From Sphaerisporangium sp040649355 (GTDB taxonomy: Bacteria; Actinomycetota; Actinomycetes; Streptosporangiales; Streptosporangiaceae), in the NCBI RefSeq assembly GCF_043197795.1, contig NZ_JBICTU010000028.1:1-64000 (forward strand): a stretch of 64,000 bases of DNA. The letters are read 5' to 3'. Below are positions 35,827 through 44,247 of this stretch, piece after piece (the first letter of the stretch is position 1; each line of letters begins with the position of its first letter). Under the pieces are notes generated by a model that had not been told where the DNA came from, searched no databases, and saw only the letters and a program-made list of their open reading frames with translations. Both the position numbers and the translations under genes were made by a program.

Positions 35827-36767
35827 GCAGCCGAGACCCGGACGCCTGGACCGCCGGCTGGATCGGCACGGGCAGGATGGGCAGCGCCATGGTGCGGCGG
35901 CTCCTGCTGGCCGGGCACCACGTGACGGTCTGGAACCGCACGCCGGAGCGGGCCGAGCCGCTGCGGGCCGCCGGAGCGGAGGTCGCCGCCGACCCCACCG
36001 ACCTGGCCGGGCGCGACGTGGTCGTCACCAGCCTCGCGGCCTCCGCCGACCTGGAAGAGGTCGCCGGACGGGTCCTCGCCGGCCCGTCCCGCCCGCGCCT
36101 GCTGGTCGACACCTCCACGGTCTCGCTGGAGGCGTCTCGCCGCGTACGGGAGGCGGCGGCGCTGGCAGGCGTGCCGTTCCTGTCCGCCCCCGTCAGCGGC
36201 AACCCCTCCGCCGTCGAGGCGGGCACGGCGTCGTTCGTGTGCTCCGGCTCCCGCGACGCCTTCGAACGGGCGCGGGGCGTGCTGGAGACCATCGGCCGCA
36301 AGGCCACCTACGTCGGCGAGCAGGACGAGGCGCGGCTGCTGAAGATCGCCCACAACCTGCTGCTCGGCGTGACGACGCAGGGCCTCGCCGAGGTGGTCGT
36401 GCTGTGCGAGAGCCTCGGCGTCGACCGGGGCGTCTTCATGGAGTTCGTCAACGACAGCGTCGTGGGCTCGACCTTCACCCGCTACAAGACCGACGCCATC
36501 AGCCGCCTGGACATGACGCCGACGTTCACCTCCCGCCTCCTGCTGAAGGACCTCGACCTCGGCCTGCACGAGGCGTCGGCCCGGCAGGTGCCCATGCCGG
36601 TCATCGGCCTGGTCCGCACACTGCTGCTCTCAGCCATCGCCCAGGGGTACGGCGAGCTGGACTTCCTGTCGCTGCTCACCGTCCAGGCCCGAGCCGCGGG
36701 CCTCGAACCGTCCGAGGTACGCCCGCCCGCCACCGGCCCGACCGATCAGATCCAGGAGCCTTCATGA
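35823..36767 (+). CDS. 3-hydroxyisobutyrate dehydrogenase-like NAD(P)-binding protein
   Basis: A 314-residue beta-hydroxyacid dehydrogenase. It starts with the GWIGTGRMG Rossmann loop, then DTSTVS, the substrate-binding SAPVSGNP segment and the catalytic lysine in LLKIAHNLLLG near residue 177, followed by an all-helical C domain. The family includes tartronate semialdehyde reductase and 3-hydroxyisobutyrate dehydrogenase. It overlaps the genes on both sides by four bases, so it is co-translated with them. Confidence 0.88.
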   Translation: MSSRDPDAWTAGWIGTGRMGSAMVRRLLLAGHHVTVWNRTPERAEPLRAAGAEVAADPTDLAGRDVVVTSLAASADLEEVAGRVLAGPSRPRLLVDTSTVSLEASRRVREAAALAGVPFLSAPVSGNPSAVEAGTASFVCSGSRDAFERARGVLETIGRKATYVGEQDEARLLKIAHNLLLGVTTQGLAEVVVLCESLGVDRGVFMEFVNDSVVGSTFTRYKTDAISRLDMTPTFTSRLLLKDLDLGLHEASARQVPMPVIGLVRTLLLSAIAQGYGELDFLSLLTVQARAAGLEPSEVRPPATGPTDQIQEPS

Positions 36768-38029
36768 CAACGACGAACGCCCACACGATCGACCCGCGTG
36801 CCATCGGCGCGCCCGGTCACATGTCGGTGGACTTCGAGACACGCGTCGACTTCACCCGGCTGCGCGACTACCGCCTCGCCCGTGCCCGTGCCGCCCTGGA
36901 GAACTCCGACCTCGGCGCCATGCTCGTCTTCGACGTGAACAACATCCGCTACCTGACCGGCTCGGTCATCGGCGAGTGGTCGCGCGACAAGATGACCCGC
37001 TACGCGCTGCTGGTACGCGGGCGCGAGCCGGTGCTGTGGGACTTCGGCTCGGCGGCCAAGCACCACAGGCTCTACGCTCCCTGGCTGCTGCCAGAGAACT
37101 GCCGCGCCGGAATGGTGGGCCTGCGCGGGGCGGTGGCCCCCGAGGTCGGCCTGTTCACCCGCGCCGTGCAGGAGATCCGTGACCTGCTCGTCGAGGCCGG
37201 GCAGCAGGACGCCCCCGTCGGCGTCGACATCGCCGAGCCGCCGATGACGCTCGCCATGCAGCAGGCCGGCCTCACCGTGGCCGACGGCCAGCAGGTGATG
37301 CTGGAGGCCAGGCAGATCAAGAGCATGGACGAGATCCTGCTGCTGTCGCAGGCCGCCGCCATGGTCGACGGCGTTTACCAGAAGATCTCGGACGCGCTCA
37401 AGCCGGGCATCCGGGAGAACGACCTGGTGGCCCTCGCCAACGCCTACCTCTACGAGATGGGCTCCGACGACGTCGAGGCGATCAACGCGGTGTCGGGGGA
37501 GCGGTGCAACCCGCACCCGCACAACTTCACCGACCGCATCATCCGACCGGGCGACACCTGCTTCTTCGACATCATCCAGTCCTACAACGGCTACCGGACC
37601 TGCTACTACCGCACGCTGAACGTGGGCTCGTCGACCCCCTCGCAGCGGGACGCGTACACCAAGGCCCGCGAGTGGATCGACGCCGCGATCGAGCTGGTCA
37701 AGCCGGGCACCTGGACCGACGAGATCGCCAAGGCGTGGCCCACCGCCCAGGAGTTCGGCTTCGCCTCCGAGATGGAGGCCTTCGGGCTGCAGTTCGGCCA
37801 CGGGCTCGGGCTCGGCCTGCACGAGCGGCCCATCATCTCGCGCCTCAACTCGATCGAGCACCCGGTGAGGATCGAGGAGGGGATGGTCTTCGCGCTGGAG
37901 ACCTACTGCCCGGCCTCCGACGGCGCGTCCGCGGCGCGCATCGAGGAAGAGGTCGTCGTGACCTCCGAGGGCGCCAAGGTCATCACGCTGTTCCCCGCGC
38001 AGGAACTGTTCGTCGCGAACCCGTACTGA
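36764..38029 (+). CDS. M24 family (creatinase/aminopeptidase P-like) hydrolase with altered metal site
   Basis: A 421-residue pita-bread-fold protein: an N-terminal creatinase-type domain (residues about 25-175, NNIRYLTGS) and a C-terminal M24 domain. Expected dimetal ligands are Asp, Asp, His, Glu, Glu. Here the first Asp (CFFDIIQ), His (FGHGLGLGLHERP), Glu (FALETY) and Glu (EEEVVV) are present, but the second Asp position, 11 residues after the first, is Cys (GYRTCYYRT). A standard dipeptidase is therefore less likely. C-N or C-S bond-cleaving relatives such as creatinase exist, so an unusual hydrolase is possible. Confidence 0.85.
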   Translation: MTTTNAHTIDPRAIGAPGHMSVDFETRVDFTRLRDYRLARARAALENSDLGAMLVFDVNNIRYLTGSVIGEWSRDKMTRYALLVRGREPVLWDFGSAAKHHRLYAPWLLPENCRAGMVGLRGAVAPEVGLFTRAVQEIRDLLVEAGQQDAPVGVDIAEPPMTLAMQQAGLTVADGQQVMLEARQIKSMDEILLLSQAAAMVDGVYQKISDALKPGIRENDLVALANAYLYEMGSDDVEAINAVSGERCNPHPHNFTDRIIRPGDTCFFDIIQSYNGYRTCYYRTLNVGSSTPSQRDAYTKAREWIDAAIELVKPGTWTDEIAKAWPTAQEFGFASEMEAFGLQFGHGLGLGLHERPIISRLNSIEHPVRIEEGMVFALETYCPASDGASAARIEEEVVVTSEGAKVITLFPAQELFVANPY

Positions 38030-38066
38030 CCCCGGGCCGCCACACCCTTCCGAGGAGCCAACCCCG

Positions 38067-38951
38067 ATGACACACCATGACCTGCTGGCCACCTGCTGGA
38101 CGACGGCCGGCGACGCCGTCCCCCTGCCCGGCCGGGACGCCAGCCCGCTACCGCTCCCCGCCCGCGTCGAGCAGGCGGCCCGCGCGGGGTTCACCGGCTT
38201 CGGGCTGATGCACGTCGACCTTGAGGCATTCCTGCGCACGTCGGACCTGCCGACGCTGCGGAAGATCCTCGACGACAACGGCATCACGACGCTCGAACTG
38301 GAGTTCCTCACCGACTGGTGGAAGGACGAGCCCGAACGCCACGAGTCGGACCGCACACTGAAGCTGCTGGTGGAGGCGTCGGAGGCGCTGTCCCCGCACC
38401 ACGTCAAGGTCGGGCCCGACATCACGGGCGGCCCGTACGAGCGCGACCGCTGGGCGGCGGGATTCCACCGCGTCTGCGAGGCCTTCGCGGCGGCCGGGAC
38501 GACCGTCGCGCTGGAGTTCATGCCGTTCTCCAACGTGGACACCCTCGCGCGGGGCCTCGACCTGGTGAGGACCGCGGACCACCCGGCGGGCGGTCTGATG
38601 GTCGACCTGTGGCACGTCGAGCGCGGCGGCGCCACCCTGGAGGAACTCGCCCAGGTCCCGCTCGGGCTCATCAAGGGCGTGGAGCTCGACGACGGCGACG
38701 CCCAGCAGGTCGGGGACGGCTACACCGACACCGTCCTGCGGCGGCGGCTGTGCGGCCAGGGCTCGTTCCGGGTCGCCGAGTTCATCAACGTCATGCGCGA
38801 CATCGGCTGGACCGGGCCCTGGGGCGTCGAGATCCTCTCCGAGACCTACCGGACGCGCCCCCTCGAATCCGCCGTCGCCGAGGCGTACGCCACGGCGGCC
38901 GGCCGGTTCGGCGCCGCCGACGCGGCACGTGAGACCAACGGAAAGGAATAG
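38067..38951 (+). CDS. Sugar phosphate isomerase/epimerase-like TIM-barrel protein
   Basis: A 294-residue xylose-isomerase-like TIM barrel (AP endonuclease 2 family). Such proteins isomerise or epimerise sugars, inositols or related polyols with a divalent metal. Likely metal ligands are in TLELEF, VALEFMPF, LMVDLWHVERGG and WGVEIL. The ATG follows GGAGCCAACCCC, 37 bases after the M24 gene. It ends three bases before the SDR gene. Substrate unknown. Confidence 0.83.
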   Translation: MTHHDLLATCWTTAGDAVPLPGRDASPLPLPARVEQAARAGFTGFGLMHVDLEAFLRTSDLPTLRKILDDNGITTLELEFLTDWWKDEPERHESDRTLKLLVEASEALSPHHVKVGPDITGGPYERDRWAAGFHRVCEAFAAAGTTVALEFMPFSNVDTLARGLDLVRTADHPAGGLMVDLWHVERGGATLEELAQVPLGLIKGVELDDGDAQQVGDGYTDTVLRRRLCGQGSFRVAEFINVMRDIGWTGPWGVEILSETYRTRPLESAVAEAYATAAGRFGAADAARETNGKE

Positions 38952-38954
38952 GCA

Positions 38955-39674
38955 ATGCGGCTGGCGGACAAGATCTGCATCGTCACCGGCGCCGCGAGCG
39001 GCATCGGCAGGGCCACGGCGGAACGGTTCGCGCGGGAGGGGGCCCTGGTCTACGCCGCCGACATCGCGGCCGACCCCCGCGACGAGGACCGCACCTTCCA
39101 CAGGAAGCTCGATGTCTCCGACCTTTCCGCCTGGACGGGGCTGGTCGAGGAGATCGACGGCAGGCACGGGCGGGTCGACGTGCTGTTCAACTGCGCCGGC
39201 TTCGTCGGCTCCTACGACTCGCTGACCGAGATCCCCGTGGACGACTGGCACCGCATCGTCGCCACCAACCAGACGGGCGTCTTCTACGGAATGCGGTCGG
39301 TCATCCCCGTCATGCGGCGGGCCGGAGCCGGGGCGATCGTCAACATGTCCTCCGCGTGGGGGCTCATCGGCTCGGCCGGCGTAGCGGCGTACCAGGCGTC
39401 CAAGGGCGCCGTGACGGTCATGACCAAGAACGCCGCGATCTCCTACGCGGCCGACGGCATCCGGGTCAACTCCGTTCACCCCGGCCTCATCACCACGCCC
39501 ATGACCGACGCGCAGGACCCGGAGATCTCGGCGGAGCTGGTGCGCCAGACCCCACTCGGCCGGGCCGGGAGCTCCGGCGAGGTCGCCAACGCCGTGCTGT
39601 TCCTCGCCTCGGACGAGGCGTCCTTCATCACCGGGGCGCAGCTCGTGGTCGACGGCGGCCTGATCGTCCACTGA
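38955..39674 (+). CDS. SDR family oxidoreductase
   Basis: A 239-residue short-chain dehydrogenase with TGAASGIG, an AADIAADP segment suggesting NAD preference, NCAG, VNMSSAWG, AYQASK (YxxxK) and TGAQLVVDGG. It has a good GGAAAGGAA site and lies in the second island operon between the isomerase-like and zinc-dehydrogenase-like genes. Cofactor preference is inferred from the acidic residue after the second strand. Confidence 0.88.
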   Translation: MRLADKICIVTGAASGIGRATAERFAREGALVYAADIAADPRDEDRTFHRKLDVSDLSAWTGLVEEIDGRHGRVDVLFNCAGFVGSYDSLTEIPVDDWHRIVATNQTGVFYGMRSVIPVMRRAGAGAIVNMSSAWGLIGSAGVAAYQASKGAVTVMTKNAAISYAADGIRVNSVHPGLITTPMTDAQDPEISAELVRQTPLGRAGSSGEVANAVLFLASDEASFITGAQLVVDGGLIVH

Positions 39675-39683
39675 GGAGGACTG

Positions 39684-40724
39684 TTGACGACGACCCACGA
39701 AGCGAGCGCGCCGCGCCGGGCCGTGGTGGTCCACCGCGGGGCGGGCGGCATCACGGTGAGCTGCGACCTGCTGCCCACGCCACCACTGGCCGCCGACGCC
39801 GTGCGCGTCCGCCCCGACTACGTCGGCATCTGCGGATCGGACCTGGAACAGATCTTCGGAGTGATGGACCCGGGCTTCGAGGTCGAGTTCCCGCACGTGC
39901 TCGGCCACGAGTGGGCCGGAGTGGTCCTTGAGGCGGGCCCGCGCGTCTCGCGGTTCCGCCCCGGCGACCGTGTGATCGGCCATGGCTCGCTCGGCGGCAA
40001 CATCTGGTTCGGCGTGTCCACCGACGGTGCCATGGCCGACAACTTCACCGTGCCCGAGACGATGTGCTTCGCCGTGCCCCCCGCCGTCTCCTCGCTGCGC
40101 GCCGCCCTGGTCGAACCGCTCGCCTGCTGCCTGCAGGGCCTGCGTACCGCCGGGGGAGCCGACGCCGGGCACACCGTCGCGGTCTTCGGATGCGGCGCGA
40201 TCGGGCTGTCCATGGTCGGCCTCGCCCGGAGCCTGGGCGCGCGGGTCGTCGCCGTCGATCCCAGCGGCGAACGGCTCAGGATCGCAGGCGCGCTCGGCGC
40301 GGACCACTGTGTCCAGGTCACCGACGATGAGGACACCGCGGCGAGCGTGCTGCGGGCCCTCGGCGGCCGGGGCGCGGACCTGGTCGTCGAGGCGTCGGGC
40401 GCCCCCTCGGCGCAGGCCGCGGTCTTCGACGTCACCGCCCGGGACGCGCGGCTGATGTTCATGGGCCTGTCGCACCGGCGGTCGGCCCAGGTCTCCCTGC
40501 ACCAGATCCAGAACCACAACCTGCGGGTGCTCTCGTCCACCGGAGCCCCGCCGCACATCTGGGAGCCGGCGCTGCGGCTGCTCGACCGCACCGGGCTCGA
40601 CCTCGAACCGCTGGTGTCCGACGTGTTCGCGTTCGAGGACTGCGCCGCCGCCCTTTCGGCCGCGCGGGACTCGGCCCGGCACGCCAAGGTGATGCTCAGC
40701 CCGGACGGCGGGCGGCGTACGTGA
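39684..40724 (+). CDS. MDR family dehydrogenase lacking the structural zinc cysteines
   Basis: A 346-residue medium-chain dehydrogenase with the catalytic zinc residues (CGSDLEQI, GHEWAGVV) and a FGCGAIGLS coenzyme loop. The region that normally holds four structural cysteines reads GHGSLGGNIWFG and contains none, so only one zinc is expected. The start is TTG 39684 behind GAGGAGG. The stop overlaps the next gene's GTG. It is the second zinc-type dehydrogenase of this operon and probably handles a different intermediate. Confidence 0.85.
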   Translation: MTTTHEASAPRRAVVVHRGAGGITVSCDLLPTPPLAADAVRVRPDYVGICGSDLEQIFGVMDPGFEVEFPHVLGHEWAGVVLEAGPRVSRFRPGDRVIGHGSLGGNIWFGVSTDGAMADNFTVPETMCFAVPPAVSSLRAALVEPLACCLQGLRTAGGADAGHTVAVFGCGAIGLSMVGLARSLGARVVAVDPSGERLRIAGALGADHCVQVTDDEDTAASVLRALGGRGADLVVEASGAPSAQAAVFDVTARDARLMFMGLSHRRSAQVSLHQIQNHNLRVLSSTGAPPHIWEPALRLLDRTGLDLEPLVSDVFAFEDCAAALSAARDSARHAKVMLSPDGGRRT

Positions 40725-41827
40725 GCACCTCACACCTGTTCACGCCGCTGACCGTCCGGGGCACGACCTTCCGCAACCGTGCCTGGGTGTCACCGATGTG
40801 CCAGTACTCGGCCGTGGACGGGGTCGTGGGCGACTGGCACCTCGTCCACCTCGGGGCGCTCGCGAGCGGCGGCGCCGGCCTGATCGTCGCGGAGTCCACC
40901 GGCGTCACCCCGGCTGGGCGGATCAGCCCCCAGTGCGCCGGGCTGTGGTCGGACGAACAGGCCGAGGCGTGGGCGCGGGTCGTGCGGTACGCGCACCGCC
41001 AGGAGACGCCGCTCGGCATCCAGCTCTCCCACGCAGGGCGCAAGGGGTCGACCTCGACGCCGTGGACCGGCGAAGCGTGGGTGCCGCCCGCGGAGGGCGG
41101 CTGGCCGACGCTGGCGCCGTCCGCCGTTCCCTACGGCGACCTCCCTGCTCCGGCGGCCATGACCCTCGGCGACATCGACGCCACCCGGCGCGCCTTCGCC
41201 GCCGCCGCGGCGAGGGCCCTGGACGCGGGGTTCGACGTCGTGGAGCTGCACGCCGCCCACGGATACCTGCTGCACGAGTTCCTGTCCCCGCTGAGCAACC
41301 GGCGGCAGGACCGGTACGGCGGGTCCTACGAGAACCGGATGCGGTTCCCCCTCGAAGTGGTCGCCGCGGTGCGCGAGGAATGGCCCGCGGACCGCCCGCT
41401 GTTCGTCCGCGTCTCGGTGACCGACTGGGTGCCCGGCGGGTGGGACCTGGAGTCGTCGATCGGGTTCGCCCGCAGGCTGGCCGGCCTGGGCGTCGACCTC
41501 GTCGACTGCTCCTCGGGCGGGCTCGTGCCCGACGCCGAGATCCCCGCCGACGGGGCGTACCAGAGCGACCTGGCCCACGCGGTGCGCGAGGGCGCGGGCG
41601 TGCGCACCGCCGCCGTCGGAAGGATCACCGAGCCGGAACAGGCCGAGGCGCTCATCGGCTCGGCAAAGGCCGACGCGGTGCTCCTCGGCAGGGCCATGCT
41701 CCGCGACCCGCACTGGGCCCTGCGGGCCGCCGGCGCGGTGGGGGCCGCCGTGCCGTGGCCCGTGCAGTACGAGCGTGCCAAGCCGGGGCACCGGCGCATC
41801 GATTCACAAGAGCTGGAGGCGTCGTGA
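40721..41827 (+). CDS. NADH:flavin oxidoreductase, old yellow enzyme family (YqjM type)
   Basis: A 368-residue FMN enzyme that reduces activated C=C bonds. YqjM-type features include Cys27 in VSPMCQYSA, which tunes the flavin, and the substrate-binding histidines in LHAAHGYLLHEFLSP, followed by RQDRYGGSYENR and the LGRAMLRDP phosphate-binding end. An enoate reductase in this catabolic operon suggests an unsaturated ketone or acid intermediate. It overlaps the flanking genes at both ends (GTGA-type). Confidence 0.9.
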   Translation: MSTSHLFTPLTVRGTTFRNRAWVSPMCQYSAVDGVVGDWHLVHLGALASGGAGLIVAESTGVTPAGRISPQCAGLWSDEQAEAWARVVRYAHRQETPLGIQLSHAGRKGSTSTPWTGEAWVPPAEGGWPTLAPSAVPYGDLPAPAAMTLGDIDATRRAFAAAAARALDAGFDVVELHAAHGYLLHEFLSPLSNRRQDRYGGSYENRMRFPLEVVAAVREEWPADRPLFVRVSVTDWVPGGWDLESSIGFARRLAGLGVDLVDCSSGGLVPDAEIPADGAYQSDLAHAVREGAGVRTAAVGRITEPEQAEALIGSAKADAVLLGRAMLRDPHWALRAAGAVGAAVPWPVQYERAKPGHRRIDSQELEAS

Positions 41828-43251
41828 AGTACAGGTCCGAGCTGTTCATCGGTGGCCAATGGGTCGGGGGGACCTCGACCGTCCCCGTCAGAGACCCGGC
41901 GCTCGACGAGACCATCGCCGAGGTCGCCGTCGCCGGCGAGGACGAGTGCGCCCAGGCGGTCGACGCCGCCTCCTCGGCGCTCGGGCCCTGGGCCGCGCGC
42001 GCCCCGAGAGAGCGGGCCGAGATCCTGCGGCGGGCCTTCGAGCTGATGACCGCCGAGGCCGGCCAGATCGCCGAGCTCATCGTCCGCGAGAACGGCAAGG
42101 TGCTGGCCGACGCCAGGGCCGAGGTGACCTACGCCGCCGAGTTCTTCCGCTGGTTCGCCGAGGAGGCCGTCCGCGTCCAGGGCGACTACCGGCTCGCGCC
42201 GGGAGGCGACAAGCGCATCATCGTCACCCACCAGCCGGTCGGCGTCTCGCTGCTCATCACCCCGTGGAACTTCCCCGCCGCGATGGCAACCCGCAAGATC
42301 GGGCCGGCGCTCGCGGCCGGGTGCTCGGTCGTGCTCAAGCCCGCCACGGAGACCCCGCTCACCGCGCTGGCGATCGCCGACGTCCTGTGGCGCGCGGGGG
42401 TCCCCGACGGCGTGGTCAACGTCGTCGTCGCCGCCCCGACCGCCCAGCGGGTCCGCGAGATGTTGCACGACCCGCGCGTCACCAACCTGTCGTTCACGGG
42501 ATCGACCGAGGTGGGGAGGGTCCTGCTGCACGAGGCGGCCGACCAGGTCGTGCGGACGTCGATGGAGCTCGGCGGCAACGCGCCGTTCCTGGTGCTGGCC
42601 GGCGCGGACGTCACCGCCGCCGTCCAGGGAGCGATGGTGGCCAAGCTGCGCAACGGCGGTGCGGCCTGCACAGCGGCCAACCGCTTCTACGTCCACCGGT
42701 CCGTCGCGAAGGAGTTCACCTCGGCCCTCGCGAACGCAATGGCAGGGCTGAAGGTCGGACCCGGCCTCGACCCGTCCAGCGAGATCGGCTCGCTGGTGTC
42801 CACCGCCGAGCGCGGGAAGGTCGCCGAGCTGGTGGAGTGCGCCACCGGAGCCGGAGCGCGGCCCGTCTCCGGCGGCTCGGTGCCGGCCGGGGCGGGCGCG
42901 TTCTACCCTCCGACGGTCCTCGCGGACGTCGCGCCGGACGCGGACATCCTCGACGTCGAGATCTTCGGGCCGGTCGCCCCGATCGTGACGTTCGACGACG
43001 AGGAGGAGGCGGTGGCCCGCGCCAACGGCACCCCCTTCGGGCTCATCAGCTACGTCTACTCCGGCGACCTGCGCCGAGGGCTTCAGGTCGCCGACAGGCT
43101 CGAATCCGGCATGGTCGCGGTCAACCGGGGCGTGTTGTCCGACCCGGCCGCGCCGTTCGGCGGATACAAGCAGAGCGGCCTCGGGCGCGAGGGCGGATTC
43201 GACGGCATCCACGAGTTCCTGGAGACCAAGTACATCGCCGCCGATGTGTGA
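41824..43251 (+). CDS. Aldehyde dehydrogenase, NAD(P)-dependent (succinate-semialdehyde dehydrogenase-like)
   Basis: A 475-residue aldehyde dehydrogenase. Seen: ITPWNFP, KPATETPLTAL, the FTGSTEVG coenzyme loop, catalytic glutamate in MELGGNAPF, catalytic cysteine in NGGAACTAANRFYVH, EIFGPVAP and SGLGREGG near the end. It oxidises an aldehyde to an acid and most resembles the GabD group. GTG 41824 overlaps the upstream stop. It is the probable late oxidation step of the second island. Confidence 0.9.
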   Translation: MKYRSELFIGGQWVGGTSTVPVRDPALDETIAEVAVAGEDECAQAVDAASSALGPWAARAPRERAEILRRAFELMTAEAGQIAELIVRENGKVLADARAEVTYAAEFFRWFAEEAVRVQGDYRLAPGGDKRIIVTHQPVGVSLLITPWNFPAAMATRKIGPALAAGCSVVLKPATETPLTALAIADVLWRAGVPDGVVNVVVAAPTAQRVREMLHDPRVTNLSFTGSTEVGRVLLHEAADQVVRTSMELGGNAPFLVLAGADVTAAVQGAMVAKLRNGGAACTAANRFYVHRSVAKEFTSALANAMAGLKVGPGLDPSSEIGSLVSTAERGKVAELVECATGAGARPVSGGSVPAGAGAFYPPTVLADVAPDADILDVEIFGPVAPIVTFDDEEEAVARANGTPFGLISYVYSGDLRRGLQVADRLESGMVAVNRGVLSDPAAPFGGYKQSGLGREGGFDGIHEFLETKYIAADV

Positions 43252-43284
43252 CGCACGACCCCATAACACCCGAATGGAGCGATA

Positions 43285-44088
43285 ATGCAAGTGAACCTCG
43301 AAGGACGCAAGGTCCTCGTGACCGGAGGGGCCTCCGGCATCGGAGCGGCCGTCGTGCGCGCCATGCTCGCCGAAGGCGCCGACGTGGTCGCCGCCGACCA
43401 TGACGAGAAGCTGCTGGCAGAGCTGGCGGCCGAGACCGGGGCGTCCGGCGGCGCCTTCGGCCCCGTCACTGCCGACCTTTCGACCCTGACCGGCTGCGAG
43501 ACCGCCGTCGGAGCCGCGCTCGACATCCTCGGCGGCCTCGACATCCTGGTCAACAACGTGGGCACCGGCGCGGTCCGCGCGTTCGACCAGCTCACCGATG
43601 ACGAGTGGCTGAGCACCATGAACCTCAACTTCATGAGCTACGTGCGGGTCAGCCGGGCCGCGCTGCCGCACCTGCGTGCCTCGCGGAACTCCCCGGTGAT
43701 CATCAACAACGCCTCCGACCTGGCCCGGCAGCCCGAGACCCAGCCCATCGACTACGCCGCTTCCAAGGCGGCCGTCCTCGCGGTCACCAAGGGGCTGGCC
43801 CGCGCCGAGGGTCCGCACATCCGCGTCAACGCCGTGGCCCCGGGGCCCATCTGGACGCCGTTCTGGACCAAGCCCGGTGGCTTCGCCGACACCCTGTCCG
43901 AGCTGCACGGCCTGGAGCCGATGGCGGCCGTCGAGCACGAGATGCGGCTGCGGCAGCTCCCCCTGCACCGGCTCGGCACGCCCGAGGAGGTGGCCAACGT
44001 GATGGTGTTCCTGGCCAGCCCGCTGTCGTCGTTCGTGACCGGATCGGTCTGGGGCGTCGACGGCGGCAGCGTCCGCGCCCTCTACTGA
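43285..44088 (+). CDS. SDR family oxidoreductase, last gene of the second island
   Basis: A 267-residue short-chain dehydrogenase with TGGASGIG, AADHDEK after the second strand (NAD-type), NNVGTG, IINNAS, DYAASK (YxxxK) and TGSVWGVDGGS. It starts 33 bases after the aldehyde dehydrogenase and is followed by a hairpin, so it closes the operon that begins at 31 kb. Confidence 0.88.
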   Translation: MQVNLEGRKVLVTGGASGIGAAVVRAMLAEGADVVAADHDEKLLAELAAETGASGGAFGPVTADLSTLTGCETAVGAALDILGGLDILVNNVGTGAVRAFDQLTDDEWLSTMNLNFMSYVRVSRAALPHLRASRNSPVIINNASDLARQPETQPIDYAASKAAVLAVTKGLARAEGPHIRVNAVAPGPIWTPFWTKPGGFADTLSELHGLEPMAAVEHEMRLRQLPLHRLGTPEEVANVMVFLASPLSSFVTGSVWGVDGGSVRALY

Positions 44089-44175
44089 GCACCGGCTTCG
44101 CGGCATCTTCGCAGGCGCGCCACCGTGCCACCTGCCCGGACAGAGTCAGGGGTTCCTTCCGCCAGATAGAGGACG

Positions 44176-44204
44176 GCGGCGACGGCCGGCAACACGGTCG
44201 CCGC
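44176..44204. terminator. Hairpin between convergent SDR and beta-lactamase-like genes
   Basis: An 8-bp GC stem (44176-44183 with 44197-44204) and a 13-base loop lie in the 159-bp convergent intergenic region, a plausible terminator for both genes. Confidence 0.5.
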
Positions 44205-44247
44205 TACGTCGGCCCCGCCACGCGCATCTTCGTCCCCCGGCTGGGCC

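Noticed and set aside
36764..38029. DMSP lyase (DddP) identity for the M24 protein
   Set aside because: DddP keeps the second metal Asp, while this protein has Cys; the context is a sugar-type operon.
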